Notes: generated by a model from the letters alone, not told the origin. 64,000 nt of DNA from Rhodanobacteraceae bacterium (GCA_016713135.1 JADJPR010000001.1:310001-374000); one strand, 5' to 3'. Shown: positions 26,301 through 33,217, counted from the stretch's first letter. A program made the numbers and translations.

Positions 26301-27687
26301 CTGCCAGACCGCCAATGGCAGCGGCAATGTCGCGACCACGACGAACTCGATTGCAGCCAGCGGCACGCTGACCTTCAGCGCAACCTGCACGCTCTCCAAC
26401 ACCGCGACCGGCTCGCTGGCGAACACGGCGACGGTCAGCTACGCCAACGACAACAACGCGGCGAACAACTCGGCGACCGACACCGACACCATCGTCCCGC
26501 GCGCCGATGTGGCGATCACCAAGACCGACGGTGCGACCAGCATCAACGCCGGTGCCAACGTCACCTACACCATCGTCGCGACCAACCCTGCCACCTCAGC
26601 CGTGAGCAACGTCGCCGTGGCCGACACCTTCCCGGCAAGCCTGTCGGCCTGCACCTGGACGTGCACCGCGAGCGCCGGCGGGGCCTGCCAGAGCGCCAAT
26701 GGCAGCGGGAATTTCGCGACCACCACCAACAGCATTGCCGCGAACAACGGCACGCTGACTTTCAGCGCCACCTGCACGCTGTCGACGACGGCCACCGGCT
26801 CACTGGCCAACACCGCCACGGTGACTTACGCCAACGACAACAACGCGACGAACAACTCGGCGACCGACATCGACACCATCGTTCCGCGCGCCGATGTGTC
26901 GATCACCAAGACCGATGGCGCGACGACGGTCAATGCGGGTGCCAACGTGACTTACACGATTGTCGCCACCAACCCGGTGGCTGCGGCGATCAGCAATGTC
27001 GCCGTGGCCGACACCTTCCCGGCGAGCCTGTCGGCCTGCACCTGGACCTGCACCGCGAGCGCCGGCGGGACCTGCCAGACCGCCAATGGCAGCGGCAATG
27101 TCGCGACCACGACGAACTCGATTGCAGCCAGCGGCACGCTGACCTTCAGCGCAACCTGCACGCTGTCGACCACGGCGACTGGTTCGCTGGCGAACACCGC
27201 GACCGTCAGCTACGCAAACGACAACAACGCCGCGAACAACTCCGCCACCGACACCGACACCATCGTCCCGCGCGCCGATCTGTCGATCACCAAGACCAAT
27301 GGTGTCAATACGATTTCGCCGGGCAGCAATGTTGCTTACACCATCGTCGTGACCAATCCGGCGACCACGACCGTCAGTGGTGTGTCGGTAAGCGATACCT
27401 TTGTCGCCGTGTTGACCGGGTGCACCTGGACCTGCACCGCGAGCGCCGGCGGCACCTGCCAGAGCACCAATGGCAGCGGCAGCTTCGCGACCACGGCGAA
27501 CAGCATCGCCGCGAACAATGGCACGCTGACCTTCAGCGCTACCTGCACCCTGTCCGCCGGAGCGTCCGGATCGCTGGCGAACACCGCGACCGTGAGTTAC
27601 GCGAACGACAACAACCCGGCCAACGACAGCGCGACGGATACCGACACCATCGTCGGCGACCCGCTGTTCGCCAACGGCTTCGAATGA
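20332..27687 (+). CDS. Giant secreted lipoprotein with 14 tandem DUF11 repeats and GFE tail
   Basis: 2451 residues. The ATG at 20332 has GGGAG upstream and opens a lipoprotein signal with lipobox LAAC (GLWLFALAACAP), so the mature N-terminus should be lipidated. Residues about 140-590 form a secreted beta-rich domain (FDNDASASGFYHIPPDSH...). Then come calcium-binding thrombospondin type-3 motifs (DTDLDGICDNLDNCDNN, NADGDAFGDACDACPG). From residue about 645 fourteen DUF11/TIGR01451 repeats of 128-129 residues follow, each with one CTWTC pair and an NNSATDTDTI end. It ends DPLFANGFE. A rigid surface stalk or adhesin is inferred. The frame remains open upstream to 18718, but that part is antisense to ubiU and nnrS and has no coding features. 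Confidence 0.9.
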   Translation: MRQRVRARYGLGLWLFALAACAPVAVRDEALVVAPSGPVSVPTGRTPDSSPVVYDNQGRPMFQGRGVETRVLEGIAVYENDTPQARITHWEVPAPKKRGVRAPMPYNPDLYPAGAGGAGLRVEQVAQPEIVGSISPVFDTITFDNDASASGFYHIPPDSHAAAGPNHIVVVTNTTLRVYNKAGALQGSAISLQNFFSAGGFATPPTTGTFDPKVLYDPLAQRWLLVTLEFTEAPQASFIFLAVSNTSDPTGSWTRTRITSLETIGGTPGWLDYPGFAYDEEAVYITGNMFSFPGSFLATRLFIVPKGLGTGGFYDGGTATAVRHNPYAGGGVATTTQPARIIGAPPSGTAGTWMAVYSSLSGGGNEFVQVVRITNPLATPTFTISQLSMGNISNNGAFPDGPQSGSANTIETNDSRALDAVWQNDSLWTVFTYVPNSGTNSGQPSARYVRFSAAAGATPAIAETGDIGAEDVAAGAFAFFPAVSVNDRGAAVIGFSAADESIFPGAYAVSRRATDASGVVSAAQTLRAGTDFYLRTFGGGSNRWGDYSGVSTDPANQCFWIYNQYAMTRGTVFGGEDGRWATTVGRACVCQGDEVADTDLDGICDNLDNCDNNANFGQQNADGDAFGDACDACPGNATVGCTAPSADLSISKTNGVNGLSPGAATTYTITVSNPSANAVSNVTVSDSFPASLAGCTWTCAASGTGSCPVAFGSGNISQSVVIAAGGTVTFSATCTVFSTASGSVVNTASVSYANDPASGNNSATDTDGLGPTADLSITKTDGATSINAGANVTYTIVATNPATSAVSNVAVADTFPASLSACTWTCTASAGGACQSANGSGNFATTTNSIAANNGTLTFSATCTLSTTATGSLANTATVTYANDNNAANNSATDTDTIVPRADVSITKTDGATTVNAGANVTYTIVATNPAAAAISNVAVADTFPASLSACTWTCTASAGGTCQSANGSGNVATTTNSIAASGTLTFSATCTLSTTATGSLANTATVSYANDNNAANNSATDTDTIVPRADVSITKTDGATSINAGANVTYTIVATNPATSAVSNVAVADTFPASLSACTWTCTASAGGACQSANGSGNFATTTNSIAANNGTLTFSATCTLSTTATGSLANTATVTYANDNNAANNSATDTDTIVPRADVSITKTDGATTVNAGANVTYTIVATNPAAAAISNVAVADTFPASLSACTWTCTASAGGTCQTANGSGNIATTTNSIAANNGTLTFSATCTLSSTATGSLANTATVSYTNDNNAANNSATDTDTIVPRADVAITKTDGATSVNAGANVTYTIVATNPAAAAISNVSVADTFPASLSACTWTCTASAGGACQSANGSGNFATTTNSIAAGGTLTFIATCTLSTTATGSLANTATVTYANDNNAANNSATDTDTIVPRADVSISKTDGATTVNAGANVTYTIVATNPAAAAISNVAVADTFPASLSACTWTCTASAGGACQSANGSGNVATTTNSIAAGGTLTFSATCTLSTTATGSLANTATVTYANDNNAVNNSATDTDTIVPRADVSITKTDGATTVNAGANVTYTIVATNPAAAAISSVAVADTFPASLSACTWTCTASAGGSCQSANGSGNFATTTNSIAANNGTLTFSATCTLSTTATGSLANTATVSYANDNNAANNSATDTDTIVPRADVSITKTDGATSINAGANVTYTIVATNPAAAAISNVAVADTFPASLSACTWTCTASAGGTCENANGSGNVATTTNSIAASGTLTFSATCTLSTTATGSLANTATVSYANDNNAANNSATDTDTIVPRADVAITKTDGATTVDAGANVTYTIVATNPAAAAISNVAVADNFPASLLGCTWTCTASAGGSCQSASGSGNFATTTNSIAANNGTLTFSATCTLSTTATGSLANTATVSYANDNNAANNSATDTDTIVPRADVSITKTDGATTVNAGANVTYTIVATNPAAAAISSVAVADTFPASLSACTWTCTASAGGTCQTANGSGNVATTTNSIAASGTLTFSATCTLSNTATGSLANTATVSYANDNNAANNSATDTDTIVPRADVAITKTDGATSINAGANVTYTIVATNPATSAVSNVAVADTFPASLSACTWTCTASAGGACQSANGSGNFATTTNSIAANNGTLTFSATCTLSTTATGSLANTATVTYANDNNATNNSATDIDTIVPRADVSITKTDGATTVNAGANVTYTIVATNPVAAAISNVAVADTFPASLSACTWTCTASAGGTCQTANGSGNVATTTNSIAASGTLTFSATCTLSTTATGSLANTATVSYANDNNAANNSATDTDTIVPRADLSITKTNGVNTISPGSNVAYTIVVTNPATTTVSGVSVSDTFVAVLTGCTWTCTASAGGTCQSTNGSGSFATTANSIAANNGTLTFSATCTLSAGASGSLANTATVSYANDNNPANDSATDTDTIVGDPLFANGFE
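22267..27660 (+). repeat. Tandem array of 14 DUF11-coding units of 384-387 bp
   Basis: Units start near 22267, 22651, 23038, 23422, 23809, 24196, 24580, 24964, 25351, 25735, 26122, 26506, 26893 and 27277. The two lengths come from AANNG versus AASG/AAGG in one loop. Units 2-13 are nearly identical at DNA level, while the first and last are clearly diverged. Units 2-3, 4-5 and 12-13 share a pairwise pattern (an SIN/PATSAVSNV unit followed by a TVN/AAAISNV-type unit), so a two-unit block of about 771 bp has been copied. This fits recent unequal crossover or gene conversion. Confidence 0.92.
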
Positions 27688-27710
27688 TCGCTCGCGGGTC
27701 AACCCGGCAC

Positions 27711-27726
27711 GCCCGCTGCGGCGGGC
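27711..27726 (+). terminator. GC hairpin after the giant repeat gene
   Basis: GCCCGC-TGCG-GCGGGC, 24 bp after the stop codon. No T-run follows; a second GC hairpin (CCCGGCGCTGCGCCGGG) lies near 27798-27814 before ubiT. Confidence 0.5.
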
Positions 27727-27830
27727 ACCGGGACCGATCTCTCCGGCCGGCGCCAGCGGGCACGGCCGGAGTCGCGGCGACCTGACCGAGGTCAAGGCCC
27801 GGCGCTGCGCCGGGCGCCATCCTCGCGGTC

Positions 27831-28379
27831 ATGGTGACCGATCCGCACACGACTCCGAAGCCCTGGTTGCGCTGGCTCCCGCCGCCGTCACGGTGGGCGC
27901 CCTTGCTGCGGCTGCTTCCGCCGCGCTGGCACGGCAAGGCTTTCGATAGCATCGCGCGGACGACGCTGGCGGACACCTTCGCCTCGGGTGGATTGGCCGA
28001 TCTCCGCGGCCGGCGCATCGGGGTGGAGGTGTCCGACCTGGGGCTGCGCTGGATCGTCGAGGTGCACACCCACCAGCTCGTGGTGCTGGACCCGGTCGCA
28101 GCGCCCGAGGCGCTGGTGCGCGGGACGCTGACCGATCTGCTGCAACTGGTCAGCCGTCGCGAAGACGCTGACACCCTGTTCTTCCAGCGGCGACTGACGC
28201 TGATCGGCGATGTGGAACTCGGCCTGCGGGTGCGCAACCTGTTGGACCAGCTGCCGTGGGAACGCTTCCCGCTGGCGACCCGGATCCTGCTCGACCGCGG
28301 CGCGCGCTTAAGCGAAGAAGCGCGCGCGGCCTGGCGCAGCGCACACCGGGCCCCTGCCCGCCTGCTGCCGCGCGCCTGA
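27831..28379 (+). CDS. ubiT: UbiT-like SCP2-domain accessory protein for anaerobic ubiquinone synthesis
   Basis: 182 residues. UbiT (YhbT) binds lipids through an SCP2 domain and is required with UbiU/UbiV for oxygen-independent ubiquinone synthesis. The recognisable C-terminal block is DTLFFQRRLTLIGDVELGLR followed by VRNLLDQLPWERFP, as in E. coli UbiT; upstream 'DLRGRRIGVEVSDLGLRWIVEV' is the SCP2 beta-sheet. The N-terminal region is Pro/Trp-rich. With ubiU and ubiV only 7.5 kb and 11.7 kb away, all three genes of the pathway are in this window, but ubiT is separated from the others by the giant repeat gene and lies on the opposite strand. It is convergent with the DGC gene 23 bp away. Confidence 0.88.
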   Translation: MVTDPHTTPKPWLRWLPPPSRWAPLLRLLPPRWHGKAFDSIARTTLADTFASGGLADLRGRRIGVEVSDLGLRWIVEVHTHQLVVLDPVAAPEALVRGTLTDLLQLVSRREDADTLFFQRRLTLIGDVELGLRVRNLLDQLPWERFPLATRILLDRGARLSEEARAAWRSAHRAPARLLPRA

Positions 28380-28402
28380 TTCCCGCAAGCCCGCCGCGCG
28401 CT

Positions 28403-28786
28403 TCAGCGGTTCGCAGCATCCTTCAGTTCGCGCGCTGCAGGCAGCACGGCTTGCGCGTACACCGCTGCGGCTTCGGCCGGATCGAAGTCGGCATGCTTCC
28501 GCTTGCGCACGCCCAGTTCGCCGAGCACCAGGTGCTGGTCCGCCTGCACGCCGGCGCGCCTGAGGCAGTGCGCGACGCAGTGCATCGCGCAGCCATCCAG
28601 CGCGAGGATCCGGCGGCCGCTCTGTGCAGTGCGCACCAGTGCCGGTACCCCGCCACCGACACCGGAAATGCAGCTCATCTCGGCCGCACCCTCGCGATCC
28701 AGCCGAAGCGCGAGGTGATTGGCCATCTGCGCCGCGCTGGAGCAGCCAGAACAGGCATACACCAGCGGCAGCGCAGCCGGGCTCAT
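28403..28786 (-). CDS. DGC-domain putative zinc-binding protein
   Basis: 127 residues. Motifs are YACSGCSSAAQMAN (Cys12, Cys15) and the eponymous LDGCAMHCVAHCL block near residues 68-80, which together give a Cys/His metal site. DGC proteins are small, cytoplasmic and often found beside genes for anaerobic or nitrogen-oxide respiration; their activity is not established. The ATG at 28786 overlaps the stop of the cytochrome c5 gene (ATGA), so the two are translationally coupled. Confidence 0.8.
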   Translation of the reverse strand: MSPAALPLVYACSGCSSAAQMANHLALRLDREGAAEMSCISGVGGGVPALVRTAQSGRRILALDGCAMHCVAHCLRRAGVQADQHLVLGELGVRKRKHADFDPAEAAAVYAQAVLPAARELKDAANR

Positions 28787-29271
28787 GGCGCCGGAGCCGC
28801 GGTCATGTAGGCGATCGCGGCGTGGATCTCGTCGTCGCTCAGGGCCATGAAACCACCCTTCGGCGGCATCATGCCTTTCTTGCCGGTGAAGCCCTTGGTC
28901 GCATGTTCGAACAGCAGCGCCTCGCCCTGGGCTACACGCGGGCCCCAGTCGGCGGCATCGCCGAGTTTGGGTGCGCCTGCCACGCCGGTGCCGTGGCAAG
29001 CGATGCAGGCCTTCTGGTAGACCGCCTCGCCGTCCACAGCGGCGACCGCGGGTGCTGGCGTGGCGGCAGCATCGGCAGACGCGGCGGTCGCATCGGCGGG
29101 CGCGGTGGCCGCATCGCCGCTCGCAACAGGTGTCGTGGCGTCAGCCGGTGCTGCCGGCTGCGGGGCAGGCGTGGTCCGGGTACCCACCTGCGGTGGCAAG
29201 GGGGCCGGATCCTGCGGCTTGCAGGCAGCGAGGGCGAGTGCGGTCAACAGCGCGACTGCGAGAGCCTTCAT
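28783..29271 (-). CDS. Cytochrome c5-like lipoprotein
   Basis: 162 residues. Residues 1-17 form a lipoprotein signal with lipobox LAAC (Cys17). Residues 18-80 are a flexible Ala/Pro/Thr-rich linker that would let the haem domain reach away from the membrane. A single haem c site, CIACH, is at 89-93, followed by the class I axial Met segment GMMPPKGGFMALSDDEIHAAI. It is a short-range periplasmic electron carrier, plausibly donating to or from a terminal reductase or oxidase. Good AGGAA ribosome binding site. In operon with the DGC gene and downstream of the 66-residue gene. Confidence 0.9.
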   Translation of the reverse strand: MKALAVALLTALALAACKPQDPAPLPPQVGTRTTPAPQPAAPADATTPVASGDAATAPADATAASADAAATPAPAVAAVDGEAVYQKACIACHGTGVAGAPKLGDAADWGPRVAQGEALLFEHATKGFTGKKGMMPPKGGFMALSDDEIHAAIAYMTAAPAP

Positions 29272-29293
29272 GGCGATTCCTGATTCGTCGGGG

Positions 29294-29494
29294 TCAGCGT
29301 CCGCAGCAGCCGCCGCAGCAGTCGCTGCGTTCGGACTCCGCCGTCTGGATCCGGTTGGCGCGCAGGATGCTCACCAGGGTGCCGGCGGGTAGCACCGAAT
29401 CGACCTGCAGAGCGCCGTTGCTCAATTCGACGGTGGCAGACGGATCGTGCTGCTGGATGGCCTGGCGGGCGCGTTCGAGGACTTCCTGGCTCAT
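29294..29494 (-). CDS. 66-residue protein with C-terminal CCGGCC motif
   Basis: Starts at ATG 29494 (MSQEVLERARQ...). It has a helix, a strand VELSNGALQVDS, then 'PAGTLVSILRANRIQTAES' and finishes with SDCCGGCCGR. The first 50 residues have the beta-alpha-beta pattern and size of heavy-metal-associated (HMA) domains but lack the usual MxCxxC; instead four Cys in two pairs are at the extreme C-terminus. A metal-binding or thiol-switch role is inferred. It is 22 bp upstream of the cytochrome c5 gene in the same direction, likely one operon. No named family recognised. Confidence 0.65.
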   Translation of the reverse strand: MSQEVLERARQAIQQHDPSATVELSNGALQVDSVLPAGTLVSILRANRIQTAESERSDCCGGCCGR

Positions 29495-29673
29495 CGCGAA
29501 GGACTCATGGTCAGTGGGGACGGTGAATCTTGTCCCGCGCGACTTCGCCCGCGCCTTGACCTGCATCACCCGGAATGCAGGTCTGGCGCCGCTGGCCGCG
29601 GCGACTCGGGAGATGTGCGCAGCGCCGCCGGGCACGGACCTTGCCGAGGACTCCCGGCGGCTGGCCCGCAGGG

Positions 29674-31749
29674 TCACTCCAGATCGCTGACGAACAGCAG
29701 GTCCTCGGTGCAGCGGCGGCTCTGCTGCGGATCCACCAGCACGTGGTAGCTGGCGCCCGCGGGAAAGTCGAGTCCGTCCCCGCGCATCAGCGACCACGAC
29801 GACTGGTCGCCATTGACTCCGCCGTTGCCGAGCGCAACCAGCACGCTCGAGGCCACATACACGCTGTTCGGGTTGTAGCTGGCGCTGGCCTGCGGCAGCG
29901 CGCAGGGCGTGTCGATCAGCCACGGATGGTCGAGCACGATCGCGCGGTCGCTGGCCGCCGCGGTGGCGCGGAAGGCATGGTTGCCGAGGGCGAACAGCGG
30001 GTTGGGAATCAGCACCGAGAATGCAGCTCCCAGCGGAATCGGGGGCGCCGATCCGCCGTCGAACTGGTTGAAGATGCGCCAGCGCGAACCGTCGTACCAC
30101 ACGCCCAGGCTGGAGTTGTTGTAGACGCTGTTGGGGTTGAAGCGCTGGGTCACGATCGGCAGCGCGGATGGGCTGTTGTTCAACGACGGGTGATCGAGCG
30201 TGCTCAGCTGGCCGCTGGTGTTGCCCGCCTGCGCGATGTGCAGCAGGTTGGGATTGGCGTCCAGGTTCAGGAGCACGTGGAAGCGGCGCTCGACCGGCAT
30301 CGGCACCGCCGCGCCGGCCTGGTGGAAGATGGTCCAGGCGCTACCGTCCCACCAGGTGCCAAGGTGCGACTCGGCCGCAGGCGGCATGCCCTTGAGGTTG
30401 GCGTTGTTGAACCCGGTTACCTGCAGCAAGTCGCTGGACAGCAAGGGGATCGGCGCCGGGAACAGCTGCGTCAGGTTGCCGCTGACATTGATCGGCCGGG
30501 TGTCGTGGGCGAAGCTGCCGTCGTAGGAGAACTCGTGCGCGCCGATGTCCACCGTGCCGCCGACGCGCCCGGCGCGCTGGTCGTAGTCGGGTGTCGGCAC
30601 CAGCACCAGCACGACCGGCACCTGCGGCTGGTCGCTGTTGCTGCCGACGTCGATCGCCGGCGAGGACTCCTGCAGGCGGAAATCGTATGCGCCGACGAAG
30701 CGCGGGTTGCCGGCGCGGTCATTGGCGCCGGCGGATGCGCTGCCGCAATGGTTCAGCGCATTGCCGTGGTACAGGTTGTAGTCGGCCGTGGCGCCGGGCG
30801 CGCCGCTGAAGAACAGTGCGCAGCTCTCGATGCCGGTGAGGATGTTGTTGGCGATGCGCCCGCCGAAGGTGGCCGGTGCGACGCGTTCGGCGCGAATCCC
30901 ATCGTTGCGGTTCCAGGCGATGGTGTTGTTGACCGCGCTGGCATCGAGCCCGCCTTGGGCCCACAGGCGCAGCCCCGTGCCGAAGTGGAAGATCTGGTTG
31001 CGCTGGGCGCGCATCCGCGCGGGCGCACCGCTGGCCACGCCGCTCAGCATCTGCAGGCCGATGGTGTCCGGCGCCGCGCTGTGCGGACGGCGATAACGGC
31101 CGATGCGGTTGCCATGCGCCAGCGCGCTGCCATCCGGCGCGTAGATGCTGAAGTGCACGCCGTCGTGCCAGGCCATGATCTGGTTGTCGAGCAGGTTCAG
31201 CGTCGGCTGCCCACTGGCCAGCGCATGTTCGAAACGGACGGCCACGGAGGAGGGCGATCCCGGATCGGCCATCTCGAAGATCCGGCTCTGGGCCAGCGTG
31301 ACGGTGTAACTGGACTGGGTACCGGCCGCGGCAACGAAGCGCAAAGGGTTGGCGGTGCCGGCCACCGGTCGCAGCTGCAGGCCGCGCAGCTCGACGCTCT
31401 GCGTGTGCGCCGCATTCGCACTGCCGATCGTGACCACCACCGGCCCGCTGAGGCGCAGGTGGCGGACCTTGATCGCCACGCCGTTGTTGAGCGCATTGAT
31501 GGTCAGGCTGCGTCCGCTGCCGAGGGTCGCCGAGTAGCCTGCGGCGTGCAGATCCAGGGTCTTCGTCAGCGTCAGGTCTTCGTTGATCGTCGCCAGCGTA
31601 TCGATGAGCAGTTCGTCGCCCGAGACCGAACCGTCGATGCACGCCTGCAGCGTGCTGGAGCATGCCGGCGAGGGCCAGGTCCGCAACACCGCCTGGGCGG
31701 GTACGGGCAACAGCAACAACAGCGACAACAGCACGCACCTGCGCATCAT
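29674..31749 (-). CDS. Secreted beta-helix protein with DUF7452-like repeats, 691 aa
   Basis: The signal peptide is MMRRCVLLSLLLLLPVPAQA. Residues about 30-430 form a right-handed beta-helix (repeated short strands such as 'LRLSGPVVVTIGS', 'NNTIAWNRNDGIRAE', ending SPAIDVGSNSD and VDIGAHEF). From about 450 there are three to four copies of a 60-70-residue unit with 'GTWWDGSAWTIFHQ', 'GVWYDGSRWRIFNQ' and 'SVYVASS', which I recognise as DUF7452-like. The last residues are DLLFVSDLE, a divergent relative of the L-F-x-x-G-F-E tail. Surface location is inferred. It is separated from the downstream operon by about 180 bp. Confidence 0.75.
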   Translation of the reverse strand: MMRRCVLLSLLLLLPVPAQAVLRTWPSPACSSTLQACIDGSVSGDELLIDTLATINEDLTLTKTLDLHAAGYSATLGSGRSLTINALNNGVAIKVRHLRLSGPVVVTIGSANAAHTQSVELRGLQLRPVAGTANPLRFVAAAGTQSSYTVTLAQSRIFEMADPGSPSSVAVRFEHALASGQPTLNLLDNQIMAWHDGVHFSIYAPDGSALAHGNRIGRYRRPHSAAPDTIGLQMLSGVASGAPARMRAQRNQIFHFGTGLRLWAQGGLDASAVNNTIAWNRNDGIRAERVAPATFGGRIANNILTGIESCALFFSGAPGATADYNLYHGNALNHCGSASAGANDRAGNPRFVGAYDFRLQESSPAIDVGSNSDQPQVPVVLVLVPTPDYDQRAGRVGGTVDIGAHEFSYDGSFAHDTRPINVSGNLTQLFPAPIPLLSSDLLQVTGFNNANLKGMPPAAESHLGTWWDGSAWTIFHQAGAAVPMPVERRFHVLLNLDANPNLLHIAQAGNTSGQLSTLDHPSLNNSPSALPIVTQRFNPNSVYNNSSLGVWYDGSRWRIFNQFDGGSAPPIPLGAAFSVLIPNPLFALGNHAFRATAAASDRAIVLDHPWLIDTPCALPQASASYNPNSVYVASSVLVALGNGGVNGDQSSWSLMRGDGLDFPAGASYHVLVDPQQSRRCTEDLLFVSDLE

Positions 31750-31848
31750 CCTGCCCCGGGCCGACCAGCAGCCCGCAACGTAGCGTGGGCGCCGCAGGGC
31801 TACCCTTGACTCCGGTCAAGCAGGGGTGACGACGGATCGGGTAAAGCC

Positions 31849-32157
31849 TCAGAACTTCCCCGGCCGCAGGATCTCGACCTCGCTGAGGAAGGCCACCATC
31901 GCGTAATCCGCGTAGTAGCGTGCCTGCACATGCGCCAGGACGGTGTCGGCGAGCGCACGCGGGCAGATGACCTCGATGCGGATGTTGGAGGATTCGCGCC
32001 AGGCGGCGTCGCGCACGCCGCGACTGCCGCGCCCGCGGGCGTCGGACACGGTGTAGCCGCGAACGCCGAGGCGGTCGAGATCGCGCAGCAGCGAGGCTTC
32101 GATGGTCGCCTCGGTGATCAGCGTCAGCAGCGTGCGCTTTTCGGTGGGGCTGGTCAT
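31849..32157 (-). CDS. SbtB-like PII signalling protein
   Basis: 102 residues with the PII fold: beta1 'KRTLLTLITEATIEASLLRDL', a short T-loop (DARGRGSRGVRDAAWRESSN) and 'IRIEVICPRALADTVLAHV'. In cyanobacteria SbtB binds AMP/cAMP and inhibits the bicarbonate transporter SbtA. The overlap with the SbtA gene (ATGA, 32154-32157) argues for the same pairing here. The redox-sensitive CGPxGC C-terminal loop of cyanobacterial SbtB is absent (the end is ILRPGKF), so regulation should be nucleotide-based only. Confidence 0.85.
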   Translation of the reverse strand: MTSPTEKRTLLTLITEATIEASLLRDLDRLGVRGYTVSDARGRGSRGVRDAAWRESSNIRIEVICPRALADTVLAHVQARYYADYAMVAFLSEVEILRPGKF

Positions 32158-33095
32158 GCGGCCGCTCCGAGGAGTTGGGCGGCCCAGCGATGGTAGATCG
32201 CGATGCCGACCAGGATGTTGAAGGGGAAGGTCACGCCGAGCACCACGCCGAGCGAGAGTGCCGGATTCGCCTGGGGTACCGCTACACGCATCGCCGCCGG
32301 CACGGCGATGTAGGAGGCACTCGCCGCCAGCAGCGCGAGCAGCGTCGCCCCGCCCACCGAGAGCCCGAGCAGCATGGCGCAGGCGAGCCCGAGCGCCGCC
32401 GAGCCCAGCGGCATCAGGATGCCGAAGGCCAGCAGGAACAGCCCGTTGCGCTTGAGCTCGCCGAGTTGGCGGCTGACGATCAGGCCCATCTCCAGCAGGA
32501 ACAGCGTCAGCACGCCCTTGAACAAGTCGTAGTAGAGGCTCTTGATCGGCGCCAGGCCCTCGGGCCCGGCGATCCAGCCGATCGCCATGCCGCCGAGCAG
32601 CAGCGCCACGCCCTTGCCGAGGAAGGCCTCGTGCAGCACCACGCCCCAGTCGGTGCCGCGCCCGACCCCGCGCGCCAGCAGGATGCCGACCACGATCGCC
32701 GGCACTTCCATCACCGCAAGGAAGACCGTCGACTGCGGCTCGAAGGGGATCCCGCGCGCCGTGAGCCAGTTCACGCCGACCGCGAAGGTGGCCACGCTGA
32801 CCGAACCGTAGTGCGCCGCGGTGGCGGCCGCATCCGCGCGGCTCAGCCGGCCCACCCAGTAGAGGATGGCGTAGGCGATCAGCGCCAGCGCCACCCCAAG
32901 CACGATCACCGCCAGCAGTTGCGGCAGCAGCGGCCCGAGCGGCTGCCTGGCCAGGCCCTCGCCGCCCTTGAGGCCGATCGCCAGCAGCAGGAACAGCGAC
33001 AGCGAGTCGTACAGCGCGGATGGCAACTTCAGGTCGGATCGCGCGAGCCCGGCTGCGAGGCCGAGCAGGAAGAACAGGATCACGACGTCGATCAT
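32154..33095 (-). CDS. SbtA-like sodium-dependent bicarbonate transporter
   Basis: 313 residues, ten hydrophobic segments, matching the SBT (former DUF897) family. Typical N-terminus MIDVVILFFLLGLAAGLARS, the 'LPSALYDSLSLFLLLAIGLKGG' helix and the 'AAHYGSVSVATFAVG' binding loop are visible, as is the repeat 'ASASYIAVPAAMRVAVPQANP' in the second half. It imports bicarbonate with sodium across the inner membrane. It is followed in operon by its PII regulator. No carboxysome or Rubisco gene is seen, so bicarbonate would feed carboxylases of central metabolism (inference). Confidence 0.88.
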   Translation of the reverse strand: MIDVVILFFLLGLAAGLARSDLKLPSALYDSLSLFLLLAIGLKGGEGLARQPLGPLLPQLLAVIVLGVALALIAYAILYWVGRLSRADAAATAAHYGSVSVATFAVGVNWLTARGIPFEPQSTVFLAVMEVPAIVVGILLARGVGRGTDWGVVLHEAFLGKGVALLLGGMAIGWIAGPEGLAPIKSLYYDLFKGVLTLFLLEMGLIVSRQLGELKRNGLFLLAFGILMPLGSAALGLACAMLLGLSVGGATLLALLAASASYIAVPAAMRVAVPQANPALSLGVVLGVTFPFNILVGIAIYHRWAAQLLGAAA

Positions 33096-33128
33096 GGGCT
33101 GGGGATCAATCCTGTATGCGACAAGAGC

Positions 33129-33217
33129 GGGTCGGGGGTCAGGGGGCAGGGGACCAGGACCGCGTCATTGTCGGGCCGAGCCGCGGGCCGCACCCCTTTC
33201 CCCCTGCCCCTTGCCCC
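33129..33217. repeat. Third G-run/C-run inverted element
   Basis: GGG, GGGGG, GGGGG and GGGG runs with 2-3-base loops at 33129-33152, and a C-run tract (CCCC, CCCCC, CCCC, CCCC) at 33193-33217. Different loop sequence but the same design as the elements at 16142 and 19044. It lies between the terC stop and the sbtA start. Confidence 0.55.

Noticed and set aside
22267..27660. CRISPR-like repetition
   Set aside because: Units of 384-387 bp without unique spacers, in frame with a protein; this is a coding tandem repeat.
22449..27785. 1778-codon second frame across the DUF11 repeats
   Set aside because: Produced by the repeats themselves; His/Arg/Gln-rich with no domain.
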